Shown: piece after piece, positions 45,049 through 54,246 of the stretch
Numbering within the stretch: position 1 is the first letter of the stretch
How the letters are laid out: each line of letters starts with the position of its first letter
Source: VXNE01 sp965205735
Lineage (GTDB): Bacteria > Pseudomonadota > Gammaproteobacteria > Pseudomonadales > Azotimanducaceae
Reading direction: 5' to 3'
Assembly (NCBI GenBank): GCA_965205735.1
Contig: OZ242179.1
Location: forward strand, 186,001-250,000
Length of the DNA: 64,000 nucleotides
Notes under the pieces: generated by a model
Seen by the model: only the letters and a program-made list of their open reading frames with translations
The model's database searches: none
Told to the model about the DNA's origin: nothing
Program-made: the position numbers and the translations under genes

Positions 45049-46665
45049 TCAGAATACGCGCTTGCCGTTCGCCAGCGTGTGGTCCCAGCGATGCGTTTTC
45101 AGATAGTCGAGCGCATGCAGCAGCCCCGGACGGTCCTCGCCATTGTGCTGCAGCGTGAGAGCTTCGAGCGCCATGGCTTGCACGTAGCCGTTGTCATCGT
45201 CGAGGCAGGCAACCAGTTCATCGTCCAACTCGTCCATGGGAGCGTCGGAACTCAACAATGTGTACAGCGCGTTGAATCGGACCCCGATCTCGCCGTACCT
45301 GTCGCTCTTGCCCATTGGCTTGCGCCAGACCGGATTGTTCACGGTCAGCAGCTTGCGGATGGCGGGCAGGGCAACGCGGATATTGGTGCCGATACAGCCC
45401 ATCGCGTCCAGGCTCGCTCGCGCCACCTGGTGCAGTTCATGGTCGAGCAGCTTCGTCAGCTCGGGCATGGCGCAGGCGGCGGGCGCGCCGATCTCGCCGA
45501 GGGCGAAGGCGGCGTTGATCTTGATCCAGGCATCGTCGTGCCTGAGCAAGTCCATGAGTGGTCGCACCGCGACCTCGCCCATGGCGCCCAGCGCGTAGGC
45601 CTCGTCCTGCAGCGTATAGGCGACGTCATTCCACCGGCGCTCGTTGGGATCGCCAATCGGAACGTATGCGCCGTGCTCGTTCATGCGGTACGGCATGGTG
45701 AATTCGCGCTGCAAGCCGGCGTTTTGCAACAAGCTTTCCCGCAGCGGCTCAATCGCGTAGGCACCCATGGCGGCCAGTTCGTAGACGGCTTCGAGGCGGA
45801 CTTCCTGATCGGTGTCGTGCAGCAGACCGATCCATTTCCGCACGTCGTTCGATGCTGCCGGGTTGCGATTTGCGAAACGCGGCGCGCCGCGCATCCAGTC
45901 CCATATTGAGGACCATGCCTTGCTGTGATCGTATCTGCCGAGGCGCGCCTTCGGCGGCTCCCATGCGTCCTCGCCGCCGTCCCAGCTCGGTCTGGACGGA
46001 TTGCGGGTGCGCAGGAATATGAACTTGAGCATGTAGCGGCTCGAATCGGTTCGGTTGCTGAGCGCCGCGTGCGCGATGTCGAAGGCGATCAGCAGGCATG
46101 TGCCCGCCTTGATGTGGTCGCCGACGAATGCGAACGGAAAGTCGCCTTGTCTGAGGTACGGCTGCAGATGCGTGCCCGGAATGACACGGGTGGGGCCGCG
46201 CTCGGCGGGGGTGTCCTGCGGAAAGTAGAGGACCATGGCGATTCGGGGCACGTGATAGCGCGGCCGGGACATCGGAATCTGTCCGTCCTGGTGCCAGGCG
46301 CTGTTTCCCGACGATCCTTCGCCCATGGGCGGACCGTGCTCGCTCCCGCTCAGCGACAGGTCACGCTCCGCCTCGTCGAGCGGTTCGCTGGCGTGCATGT
46401 AGCGATGCGGATGCAGCATGCAGTCGTCGCCCAGGATGCTTTGCACGGCACCGTGGACGACCGGGTCGTCCAGTACTTGCTGCAATTCGGCAATCCGGGG
46501 CAACACGTTGTTGCCCATGTTGAATTCCCGCGTATTGTTCCACTGGATCTTGTCGTAGATCTGTTGATGGACTTCCGGCGCGACGCCGCTATCGAGCACG
46601 ACCACGCCATCGCAGATGAACCGCCGGACCTGCTCGTCGTTGAGTTTGATGCCCTCGGGCTTCAT
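45049..46665 (-). CDS. PhyH-family dioxygenase with HEAT repeats, copy 3
   Basis: 538 residues. The iron ligands are H125, D127 and H199, with R210 for 2-oxoglutarate. Compared with copy 2, changes concentrate around the active-site rim (for example SGSEHGPPMGEGSSGNS) and the HEAT surface, while the core is nearly constant. This is what one expects if the copies differ in substrate or partner. Confidence 0.87.
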   Translation of the reverse strand: MKPEGIKLNDEQVRRFICDGVVVLDSGVAPEVHQQIYDKIQWNNTREFNMGNNVLPRIAELQQVLDDPVVHGAVQSILGDDCMLHPHRYMHASEPLDEAERDLSLSGSEHGPPMGEGSSGNSAWHQDGQIPMSRPRYHVPRIAMVLYFPQDTPAERGPTRVIPGTHLQPYLRQGDFPFAFVGDHIKAGTCLLIAFDIAHAALSNRTDSSRYMLKFIFLRTRNPSRPSWDGGEDAWEPPKARLGRYDHSKAWSSIWDWMRGAPRFANRNPAASNDVRKWIGLLHDTDQEVRLEAVYELAAMGAYAIEPLRESLLQNAGLQREFTMPYRMNEHGAYVPIGDPNERRWNDVAYTLQDEAYALGAMGEVAVRPLMDLLRHDDAWIKINAAFALGEIGAPAACAMPELTKLLDHELHQVARASLDAMGCIGTNIRVALPAIRKLLTVNNPVWRKPMGKSDRYGEIGVRFNALYTLLSSDAPMDELDDELVACLDDDNGYVQAMALEALTLQHNGEDRPGLLHALDYLKTHRWDHTLANGKRVF

Positions 46666-46732
46666 TCAGCGTCCCCTTGCTTCCGCGCTGGGCCAACGAC
46701 CAGCGCGTGGTCGGGATTCCGCGCGCCGCAAC

Positions 46733-48340
46733 TCAGAATACACGCTTGCCGTTTGCCAGCATGTGGTCCCAACGATGCGTCTTCAGGTATTCGAGAGCAC
46801 TACGGAGCCCCGGGCGATCCTCGCCGCTGCGCGGCTGTGTGAGGGCTTCCAGCGCCATCGCATGGACGTAGGCCGAATCATCGTCGAGGCAGGCAACCAG
46901 CAGATCGTCGATTTCATCGACCGGGATATCGGAGTTCAGCAGCGCGCACAACGCATTGAACCTGGCCTGAATCTGGCCGCTCCAACGCTTGGGGTCGGTC
47001 TCCTTCCAGGCCGGATTGTCGACGGTCAGCAACTTGCGGATGGCTGGAAGGGCGGCGCGGATATTGGTGCCGATAGAGGCCATCGCATCGAGGCTTACTC
47101 GCGCCATCTGATGCAGTTCATGGTCCAGTAGCTCCGCCAGGTCCGGCACGGCGCAGGCCGCGGGCGGGCCGACCTCGCCCAGCGCGTAGGCGGCGTTGAG
47201 TTTCATCCAGCCATCATCGTGCCTGAGGATTTCCAGCAGCGGCTCCACTGCGACCTCGCCCATGGCCCCCAGCGCGTACGCCTCGTCCTGCGGCACGAAG
47301 GCATGATCGCTGAAACGGCGATCATTGGCGTCGTCGACCGGTACGAATGCGCCCGCCTTGCTCTTATGGTACGGACGCGCGATTTCGCGCTGCTGGCCGG
47401 CGTTCTGCAGCAAACTTTCCCGCAGCGGTTCGATGGCATGGGCACCCATCGCCGCCAGTGCGTAGATGGCCTCGAGCCGGGCGGGCTGATCGGAGGAGTT
47501 AAGCAAACCGAGGTATCGCTGGATCTCGTTTGACCCTGCCCGGCCGTTCGAACGCGGCGCGGCGCGCATCCAGTCCCAAACGTACGACCAGGCCTTGCTG
47601 TGATCGTATCTGGCCAGGCGGGTTTTCGGCGGTTGCCATTCCACCTCGCCGCCGTCCCAGCTTGGCCCGTGCGGGTTGCTCCTGCGCAGGTATATGAATT
47701 TGAGCATGTAGCGGGTCGAATCCGTTCGGTTGCTGAGCGCCGCGTGGGCAATGTCGAAATGGATCAACAGGCACGTACCCGCCTTGATGTGATCGCCGAC
47801 AAATGCGAACGGGTGATCGCTCTCTTGCACGTAAGGCTGCAGATGGGTGCCCGGAATGACTCGGGTGGGGCCCTTCTCGACCGGGGTGTTCTGGGGGAAG
47901 TAGAGGATCATGGCGATTCGGGGCAAGTGCCACCGCGTGCGGCCTTTCGGGATCTGTCCGTCCTGGTGCCAGGCGCTGTTTGCGGTCGATCCCTTGCCCA
48001 TCGGCGGACCATGCTCGTGGCCGACGAGCGACAGGGATCGCTCCGCCTCGTCGAGCGGCTCGGCGACGTGCATGTATCGATGCGGATGGAAGATGTAGTC
48101 GTCGCCGAGAACGCTTTGCACCGCGCCATGCACGACCGGGTCATCCAGGACCTGCTGCAACTCGGCGACACGGGGCAACACGTTGTTGCCCATGTTGAAT
48201 TCCCGCGTGCTGTTCCAGTGGAGCTTGTCGTAGATGTCCTGGTGGACCTCTGGCGGGAGACCGCTGTCGAGCACGATCACGCCATCGCAGATAAAACGCC
48301 GAACCTGCTCGTCGTTCAGCTTGATGCCCTTGGGACTCAC
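46733..48340 (-). CDS. PhyH-family dioxygenase with HEAT repeats, copy 4
   Basis: About 535 residues. The GTG at 48340 follows GAGGAA at good spacing; the ATG at 48355 would leave no such site. The ligands are conserved (NSAWHQDGQIPKGRTRWHLP and FDIAHAALSNRTDSTRYMLK). It is first in the transcriptional order and the second most diverged copy. HEAT repeats follow, for example WMKLNAAYALGEVGPPAACA. Any promoter for the whole array should lie just upstream, in 48341-48450. Confidence 0.86.
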   Translation of the reverse strand: MSPKGIKLNDEQVRRFICDGVIVLDSGLPPEVHQDIYDKLHWNSTREFNMGNNVLPRVAELQQVLDDPVVHGAVQSVLGDDYIFHPHRYMHVAEPLDEAERSLSLVGHEHGPPMGKGSTANSAWHQDGQIPKGRTRWHLPRIAMILYFPQNTPVEKGPTRVIPGTHLQPYVQESDHPFAFVGDHIKAGTCLLIHFDIAHAALSNRTDSTRYMLKFIYLRRSNPHGPSWDGGEVEWQPPKTRLARYDHSKAWSYVWDWMRAAPRSNGRAGSNEIQRYLGLLNSSDQPARLEAIYALAAMGAHAIEPLRESLLQNAGQQREIARPYHKSKAGAFVPVDDANDRRFSDHAFVPQDEAYALGAMGEVAVEPLLEILRHDDGWMKLNAAYALGEVGPPAACAVPDLAELLDHELHQMARVSLDAMASIGTNIRAALPAIRKLLTVDNPAWKETDPKRWSGQIQARFNALCALLNSDIPVDEIDDLLVACLDDDSAYVHAMALEALTQPRSGEDRPGLRSALEYLKTHRWDHMLANGKRVF

Positions 48341-48554
48341 CGTGTGTTTCCTCAACCCATCCAGTCAAGTGAATGATCGCGGGGGGTGGCAAACATTATG
48401 CCACGGCGTGGAGCAAGGCGATGTGGCGGAAGAGGTAGGAGTATCGCCGGCCAGACCGCAGGGCTCGAAATCGACACGGAGTCGGGTTCGCATGTTCTTC
48501 GGCGACGTGGACTACCTGGATCCGCTTGGGGGTTGGCATCCAGCCTGCCCCTGA

Positions 48555-48698
48555 ATCGTGCGCTTGCCGTGCACATGACCAGGTTTCCGGGGTCGAGCTG
48601 AAGGCCTTGGAGAGGCGGATCGCCATATCAACGGAAACGCCGCCGCGCTCGTTCACTAGTTCCGACACGGACTGCCGGGCGACGCCTAGGTGCGCCGC
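48555..48698 (-). pseudogene. HigA-like antitoxin fragment
   Basis: AAHLGVARQSVSELVNERGG followed by VSVDMAIRLSKAFSSTPETW is the HigA-type XRE helix-turn-helix core. The N-terminal part of HigA is missing and the sequence after ETW departs from the family at once. No higB is present. It is a leftover of a higBA module. Confidence 0.65.
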
Positions 48699-48744
48699 GC
48701 CCGAAGAAGATACCGCAGAATCGAGACCGGCTATCAACGAGAAT

Positions 48745-48894
48745 TGGAGCCCTAGGGCGGACTCGAACCGCCTACCTCCCAAACTCGCCGCATCCTGTTT
48801 GATCAATCACAAGCGCTTTTCGCGGCTGCAGGCTTGGCAGCGCCTGCGTTTGCCGGAGCGGATTGAGCGTTCTACCAAGTTAAACTACAAGGGC
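48745..48894 (-). tRNA. Interrupted tRNA-like sequence
   Basis: The minus strand has all outer parts of a tRNA: acceptor GCCCTTG/CTAGGGC (one mismatch) with discriminator T and CCA, D-arm GTTT-AACTTGGTA-GAAC, T-arm GGCGG-TTCGAGT-CCGCC, variable AGGTA and an anticodon stem CTCAA/TTGGG. But 80 bases, instead of 7, occupy the anticodon loop (48783-48862), including a GCAGGC/GCCTGC hairpin. The U73 and D-arm would fit a glycine-type tRNA, but no anticodon can be assigned. It may be a tRNA split by an insertion, an intron-bearing gene or a tRNA-derived attachment site. Confidence 0.4.
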
Positions 48895-49049
48895 TTAGGC
48901 TGAAACTCTATCATACATCCAGACTGATCCGCCCGTCGGCGGGAATGGCAGGCGACCGCCCGCGCGCCCACCAACGGCATCAGAATCGGTTCGGAGTGAA
49001 GAAGATTCCCGATGCAGGCTAGCGCCCGCTAGCGGCGAGTCCCGCGACG

Positions 49050-50447
49050 CTAGTGAATGCCGGCCTTGTCCGAAAGCTCCTTGATAAGCTCGCCCACGAC
49101 GTACTTGGCGTCACCGAACAGCATCCACGTCTTGTCGTCGAAGTAGAGCGCGTTGTCGATGCCCGCGAAGCCGGGATTTTTCGACCGTTTGATGGCAAAG
49201 ATCGTTCGCGCCTTGCCCGCCTCGATGATGGGCATCCCGTAGATGGGGCTCGACGCGTCTGTGTTGGCGGCTGGATTGACGACATCGTTCGCGCCAATCA
49301 CCAGGGCGACGTCGCATTGGGCCATGTCCCTGTTGACGTCTTCCATCTCGACGAGATCGGTGTACGGCACGTCGGCCTCCGCAAGCAGCACGTTCATGTG
49401 CCCGGGCATCCGTCCCGCGACCGGATGAATGGCAAAGCGCACGGTGATGCCCTGTCTCTTCAGATGGTCGTAGAGTTCGCGCACGCGGTGTTGCGCTTGC
49501 GCCACCGCCATGCCGTAGCCGGGGATTATCACGACATTGTTGGCTTGCTCCAGGATCTGGGCAGCACTCTGCGGCGTGTCCGCCTTGTATTCCCCTTGCT
49601 CGCCTTGCTTGACCGAGCCGAAGGCACCGAACAGCACGTTCAGATACGACCGATTCATCGCCTTGCACATGATGATCGATAGAATCAAGCCACTCGATCC
49701 GTCCAGCGCGCCGGCGGTGATGAGCAGGTTGTTCTCGAGCACGAAGCCCATCGCCACGGCCGCAAGGCCGGCATACGAGTTGAGTATCGCGATGACCGTT
49801 GGCATATCGGCGCCGCCGATCGGCACGATCAGGAGAATGCCGAACAGGAGGGCGATGACGATGACGACAGGGAATAGCATCGCCGCATACGGTGCCGCCG
49901 GGTTGAGCGCAAGCCATGTGCCGATCCCGATCGCAACGAGCAACAGCGCGATGTTGACCACGTTCTGCAACGGATAGGTGACCGGGCGTTGCGGCACCCA
50001 CTTGAGCTCCTGCAGCTTGCCGGCCGCGAACAGGCTGCCGGTGAGCGTGATGCATCCGAGAATGACCTCCGCGATGATCGCGACCATCCGAAACGTCGTG
50101 AGCTCTTCCGGGCCTTCGGTGAGCCACAGGTAGTACTTTCCCGTGCCGACAAGCGCGGCCGCGAGGCCGCCGAACGCATGCGACAGGGCCGTCCGCTGCG
50201 GTGCCGCCGTGAGCGCGACACGTGACAGCGGGTAGCCGACGGCGACTCCGGCCACGACCGCGAGCACCATCCAACCGTGGTTGACAACGAACGGCTGCGC
50301 CCATGTCGCCACCACGCCGAGAAACATGGCCGCAGCACCGGCCGCCACGCCTCTGCGCGCCGTCTCGGGATGGTTCATCCAATGCAGCGAGAAGACGAAC
50401 AGCGCAGTCGCCGTGAGGTAGAAGAGTTGTACATACCCCGGGTTCAT
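49050..50447 (-). CDS. pntB: NAD(P) transhydrogenase subunit beta
   Basis: About 465 residues from the ATG at 50447, which overlaps the stop of the upstream gene (ATGA). The first half is a run of membrane helices (YVQLFYLTATALFVFSLHW, AAAMFLGVVATWAQP). The second half is the NADP(H)-binding dIII domain with IPGYGMAVAQAQHRVRELYD, RFAIHPVAGRMPGHMNVLLA and ANDVVNPAA. It couples the proton gradient to NADPH formation with PntAa and PntAb. Confidence 0.95.
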   Translation of the reverse strand: MNPGYVQLFYLTATALFVFSLHWMNHPETARRGVAAGAAAMFLGVVATWAQPFVVNHGWMVLAVVAGVAVGYPLSRVALTAAPQRTALSHAFGGLAAALVGTGKYYLWLTEGPEELTTFRMVAIIAEVILGCITLTGSLFAAGKLQELKWVPQRPVTYPLQNVVNIALLLVAIGIGTWLALNPAAPYAAMLFPVVIVIALLFGILLIVPIGGADMPTVIAILNSYAGLAAVAMGFVLENNLLITAGALDGSSGLILSIIMCKAMNRSYLNVLFGAFGSVKQGEQGEYKADTPQSAAQILEQANNVVIIPGYGMAVAQAQHRVRELYDHLKRQGITVRFAIHPVAGRMPGHMNVLLAEADVPYTDLVEMEDVNRDMAQCDVALVIGANDVVNPAANTDASSPIYGMPIIEAGKARTIFAIKRSKNPGFAGIDNALYFDDKTWMLFGDAKYVVGELIKELSDKAGIH

Positions 50448-50872
50448 TCCGGTCTGCCCCGCTTGAACATCTTCAGCATGCGGTCGGTGATAAGAAACCC
50501 GCTGACGATATTGGTGACCGAGGCGAACAGCGCGATGCCGCCGAGCAGGCGAATCGCGGGCGGGTAGTCGGGCCCCGCGATGAGAATTGCACCCACGACC
50601 GCGATGGCCGAGATCGCGTTGGTCAAGGACATCAGGGGCGTGTGTAGCAGTCGCGACACGCGCCGGATCACGCCGAGCCCGATGAACGTTGACAACAGGA
50701 AGACGAACACCATGGGCCAGTAGTCGACCGCGCCTTCCGCGGGGCCGGAAGACGAGGCCACCTCGGTGAAGGTCCCCGGATCGGATCGCGCGATCATGGC
50801 AATAGCCGTCACGCCAATGGCGACGGAAAGGACGGTGACGACCCACTGCGGCAGGTAACGACGTCGGTTCAT
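50444..50872 (-). CDS. pntAb: NAD(P) transhydrogenase subunit alpha, membrane part
   Basis: A 142-residue protein of three to four membrane helices (MVFVFLLSTFIGLGVIRRV, SRLLHTPLMSLTNAISAIA and LLGGIALFASVTNIVSGFLI). HTPLMS-x-TNAISA is the conserved core of the domain. It overlaps pntAa upstream and pntB downstream by four bases each. The split alpha subunit is typical of this three-gene form. Confidence 0.94.
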   Translation of the reverse strand: MNRRRYLPQWVVTVLSVAIGVTAIAMIARSDPGTFTEVASSSGPAEGAVDYWPMVFVFLLSTFIGLGVIRRVSRLLHTPLMSLTNAISAIAVVGAILIAGPDYPPAIRLLGGIALFASVTNIVSGFLITDRMLKMFKRGRPE

Positions 50873-52032
50873 GATGCGGCACCCCTCGCCAACGCATCCA
50901 ACGCCTCGCGTGTGCGCTCGTGGACGATCTCGGCGTCCCTGGCGATCAGGCAGCCCGCCTGAATCTCGTCCTCGGTGTCGACCTCGAACGTGCCTTCGTT
51001 CGAGAACGTCTCAATGAAGCGCGCCAGGTTCCGCGAGAACAGCAGACTCGCGTGCTCGGGCATGGTGGTCGGCAGGTTTAACGGTGCGATGACCCGTACG
51101 CCCGCTACCTCGACGGTTTCGCCCGGTACGGAGGCCTCGCAGTTGCCGCCACCGTCGGCGGCGAGATCGACGATGATCGAGCCCGGACGCATCGAGCGGA
51201 CCATCTCCAGGGTGACGATCTTCGGCGCGAAGACGCCCCCGATCAGGGCGGTGGTGATGACAACATCCGACCTGGATACCTCATCGATCAGCATGTCGCG
51301 CTGCCGCTGCTGATCCTCCGCGCTGAGCTCCTTGGCGTAGCCGCCGCCGGCCGAGGCGTCTTCCGTGAGCTCGATGCCAACGTACTTGGCCCCTACGCTT
51401 TCGATCTGTTCCTTGACTTCCGGTCGCACGTCGGTCGCCGACACCATCGCGCCCAGGCGCTTGGCCGTCGCAAGCGCCTGGAGACCGGCCACGGCAGCCC
51501 CGATGACGAAGACCCTGGCCGGGAAGACCGTGCCGGCCGCCGAGCTCAGCATCGGCAGATACCTGGGCAGTTCCACGGCGGCGAGCAACACGCCCTTGTA
51601 ACCGCTGACGCTGGCCATGGACGACAGCGTGTCCATCGCCTGGGCGCGCGTCGTGCGTGGAATCGCGTCGGTCGAGAAGGCGATGGCGCCGGATTTCGCG
51701 AGCACCTCCATTTGCTGCGGATTTCGCAAGGGCATCAACGATGCCACGATGATCGTGGACGGATTGATCCAGTCGATTTCGGCACGCCCGTCGAGGTTTG
51801 ATGGGGGATTGACCTTAAGGAGGATGTCCGCCGATTGAACCAACGCCCGGGGATCGGTTTCGATGACCGCATCCACGGCCCGGTAGGCCTCGTCATGGTA
51901 CCCGGCGGCGGCGCCTGCGCCGGACTCGATGGCAACGCTGAACCCGGCCTGGATCAGCTTTTCGCACGACTCCGGAACCAGGGCAACGCGGCGCTCCCAA
52001 GAGTGCGATTCCCGCACCACGGCGATCTTCAC
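50869..52032 (-). CDS. pntAa: NAD(P) transhydrogenase subunit alpha, NAD-binding part
   Basis: 387 residues from the GTG at 52032, preceded by AGGAGG at 7 bp. Features: VVRESHSWERRVALVPESCE, the alanine-dehydrogenase-like N-terminus; VFVIGAAVAGLQALATAKRL, the NAD-binding Rossmann loop; and VRPEVKEQIESVGAKYV. It lacks the membrane helices supplied by PntAb. It is the first gene of the pnt operon. Confidence 0.94.
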   Translation of the reverse strand: MKIAVVRESHSWERRVALVPESCEKLIQAGFSVAIESGAGAAAGYHDEAYRAVDAVIETDPRALVQSADILLKVNPPSNLDGRAEIDWINPSTIIVASLMPLRNPQQMEVLAKSGAIAFSTDAIPRTTRAQAMDTLSSMASVSGYKGVLLAAVELPRYLPMLSSAAGTVFPARVFVIGAAVAGLQALATAKRLGAMVSATDVRPEVKEQIESVGAKYVGIELTEDASAGGGYAKELSAEDQQRQRDMLIDEVSRSDVVITTALIGGVFAPKIVTLEMVRSMRPGSIIVDLAADGGGNCEASVPGETVEVAGVRVIAPLNLPTTMPEHASLLFSRNLARFIETFSNEGTFEVDTEDEIQAGCLIARDAEIVHERTREALDALARGAAS

Positions 52033-52389
52033 TCGCTTCCCTCCTGTCAGCGTCTCCGGTCGAGACGCCAAACCGCGCACCCTAACCGAACATTGGGGAT
52101 TGAACAAACCCCTTGAGATGGGCGGTTGCCGTGCGGACATGCACACCGAGCCTGGGACGCAGAGTCAGTGCCCGCGGCGCTGGCCATACGCGGGTTTCAC
52201 ATCCGCGCACGATGGGCCGCCATCTGCAACCAATCCGGTGCCTTTTACGGCAGCGAGGGCGGGCGGAAACGCGGCGAGGGTCAAAGAGCATTGCGTGCGG
52301 CGATCGAGAGACATGTCGGCCGAGAAGACCCTTACGGGGAGAAGCAACCTTCCGAGATGTAATGGCCCGATACGGTCAGCGGTCCGCTG
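52033..52389. other. Intergenic, no recognised gene
   Basis: The upstream region of pntAa. Two overlapping frames (ending near 52362 and 52390) read like scrambled remains of the small frame that follows, but nothing can be assigned. Confidence 0.4.
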
Positions 52390-52560
52390 ATGGCTGGCTC
52401 GGAAGAAGGCAATGGACTGCACAACATTGCCGCCGCGATGCAGATCCAGTCACCGGAGTTCGTGGACTTGCCGGTCACCGAGATGCGGGTGCCGATTTTC
52501 GAGGATATGACCGAACAACAGAAAAAGGACTTCCTCGAACTCCTGGCGGTCGAGAAGTAG
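52390..52560 (+). CDS. Small hypothetical protein (56 residues)
   Basis: The frame reads MAGSEEGNGLHNIAAAMQIQ, continues through VTEMRVPIFEDMTEQQKKDF and ends LAVEK. The composition is that of a real soluble protein, and the frame stays open upstream to 52363, so it may be the C-terminal part of a longer gene. I recognise no family. Confidence 0.35.
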   Translation: MAGSEEGNGLHNIAAAMQIQSPEFVDLPVTEMRVPIFEDMTEQQKKDFLELLAVEK

Positions 52561-52662
52561 CCGCGGGGAGTCGGCCGTTGCAGCGTATCGGTGCATGACG
52601 GCGTACCGGGTGTGGCGGCGTCGGAGCATCGTGGACACCCCGTTCGGGCAGGGTAGGGTGGT

Positions 52663-52707
52663 TTGACAAGCACCGATATCGGAACCACTATTCGGTACCG
52701 ATATCGG
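52663..52707. promoter_or_regulatory. Promoter and double operator of phd-doc
   Basis: A perfect TTGACA lies at 52663-52668. The 10-bp palindrome CCGATATCGG occurs twice, at 52673-52682 and 52698-52707, 25 bp apart and flanking the likely -10 region. The phd start follows at 52722. Two palindromes around a promoter is the arrangement by which Phd-type antitoxins repress, with Doc as co-repressor. Confidence 0.7.
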
Positions 52708-52721
52708 CACTTGGAATCGCC

Positions 52722-52940
52722 ATGCGATACGTCACCATGACCGAGCTCAAGCAGCAGGCCAGCCGGATTCTCGACGAGAAGAAACCGACTGCCATCCTGC
52801 GCAACAGCAAGGTGGAGGGATACTACGTCCCGGTAGAGTCCCTGGCTTTCGACACGATCGACGACGCCCGGGCGGCGGAACTGACCCGTTCGATTCTCGA
52901 TCAGCGATCAGAGGTGCTGGCCTACCTTGCGAAGCGGTGA
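52722..52940 (+). CDS. phd: Phd-like antitoxin
   Basis: A 72-residue protein: YVTMTELKQQASRILDEKKP, then TAILRNSKVEGYYVPVESL, which is the Phd/YefM DNA-binding fold, then a helical tail for Doc binding (AAELTRSILDQRSEVLAYL). The TGA overlaps the GTG of doc. Confidence 0.85.
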   Translation: MRYVTMTELKQQASRILDEKKPTAILRNSKVEGYYVPVESLAFDTIDDARAAELTRSILDQRSEVLAYLAKR

Positions 52941-53335
52941 AGATCGCGCTACCTACCGAGCAGCAGATCGCCGACCTGCATGAGTACGTCCTGGCGAGAC
53001 ACGGTGGACTACCGGGGTCTCGAATCGGCTTATCGCTCGGTGCCACGCTCGGTCGCATCAAGACGAACCTGGCATATCAGTTCGAAGATCCGACTGTCCC
53101 GCAGGTCGCGGCCTTCACGGTGTACGCGTTTACGGTCGGTCATCCTTTCAATGACGCGAACAAACGTACGGCCCTGGCCGCTGGCGATCTGATCCTGTTG
53201 ATGAACGACGAGAAAATCATCGCACCCATGCATCAGATCGAGCTAGCGGACCTGATCATTGAGCTTGCCGCGGGCAGCATCCTTCAAGACAGATTCATTG
53301 AAGCGTATGTTGAGATGCTGGCGCGAGGTGACTAG
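52937..53335 (+). CDS. doc: Doc-like toxin (Fic family)
   Basis: A 132-residue protein. The Fic motif HPFNDANKRTAL starts at H69, and the flanking helices (AAFTVYAFTVGHPF and LADLIIELAAGSI) fit Doc. Doc phosphorylates EF-Tu, which stops translation. The GTG start overlaps phd by four bases. Active-site residues are all present. Confidence 0.92.
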   Translation: MKIALPTEQQIADLHEYVLARHGGLPGSRIGLSLGATLGRIKTNLAYQFEDPTVPQVAAFTVYAFTVGHPFNDANKRTALAAGDLILLMNDEKIIAPMHQIELADLIIELAAGSILQDRFIEAYVEMLARGD

Positions 53336-53358
53336 AGTTCGTGCGCCGGTCAAGTACC

Positions 53359-53806
53359 ATGGAATTCCGCCCGTCAGTTTGCCGGCCGATGAGCGAGGAA
53401 CGGTGCGTTAACCGTCGAGTGAGCCCTGCCATGGCCAGGAGCTCAGCGAGCGCGCAGGATGAAACGCTGGTGAGAGCCTGCTCAGGGGATCGGCGCGCCG
53501 CGGCGGCCGCATTCGAGTACCTGCGCCACAAGGACTACGTGCTGCGTGTCGCGCTGCGCTTTACGTCCGACATCGATACCGCGCTGGATGTGCTTCAGGA
53601 CACGTTCGTCCAACTGCTGCGCCGATTCCCGCCCGCCGGCGACGGGATAGCGCTGACCGCAAGCTGGACGCTGCTGTACCCGATTGCGAAGAACTCGGCC
53701 ATTTCGCGGGCAAGGCTGGCAGATTCCCGGCTGCCGGACGCCCGATGATCTTGCCGCGCGACCGGCCCAGCAGGACGACGATCTCGGCAACGAGAGATAA
53801 CGCTTC
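53359..53806 (+). pseudogene. Dead copy of the ECF sigma gene
   Basis: This region matches 56008-56600, including the upstream sequence (CATGGAATTCCGCCCGTCAG) and the sigma gene, but with several small losses. The reading frame (DETLVRA...GDRRAAAAAF, LRVALRF, DVLQDTFVQLLRRF) is interrupted: residues are missing in LVRACxxGDRR and AFExxYLRHK, and at ALTASW the frame shifts; a deletion removes region 4. It lacks the ~100-bp insertion present in the other copy, so it also serves as an empty site. Confidence 0.85.
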
Positions 53807-54246
53807 AGCGGCGGGGAGCGCCACTACGATGGGGACCGATCCTCCCCCTCGCAAGACCCGGGACAATGGCCATGGCCATCCGGTCCCCCCGCCGACCACC
53901 AAATGGGGAGTTGCCGCAAGCGCGGCGTCTACAGCACACGCTGACCAAGACGGGAGGACGCGCCAGGCGTCACAGAGGTTCCTCTGCCGAAACGGAACAA
54001 CGCCCGCAAGGGCGAAAAGCGCTTCACGGCGCCGGGGAGCGCGCGAGCGGGATGTTGGCGTGACTACTGGCATAGCGGCGCGAAGAAAAGCACCGACTAG
54101 GCGAATTGCGACTTTGTGATTTGTGACACCGCGCGTTCCAGGCAACTACAATGCGGTTTGCGGTTTCTCGGTGGACCAAAGCAACATGAAGTGTCGCCTG
54201 GCCGTATTGATCTTGGTGGCAGGCTACGCCATGTCGTCGGAGCCAA
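53807..54246. other. Intergenic with no recognised intact gene
   Basis: GC-rich sequence without recognisable genes. A short frame at 54186 (MKCRLAVLILVAGYAMS) resembles a signal peptide but ends after about 30 codons, so it may be the stump of an exported protein. Confidence 0.4.

Noticed and set aside
42902..48376. Long plus-strand frames in the PhyH array
   Set aside because: They recur in each copy only because the genes are paralogous; the minus-strand frames carry the metal ligands.
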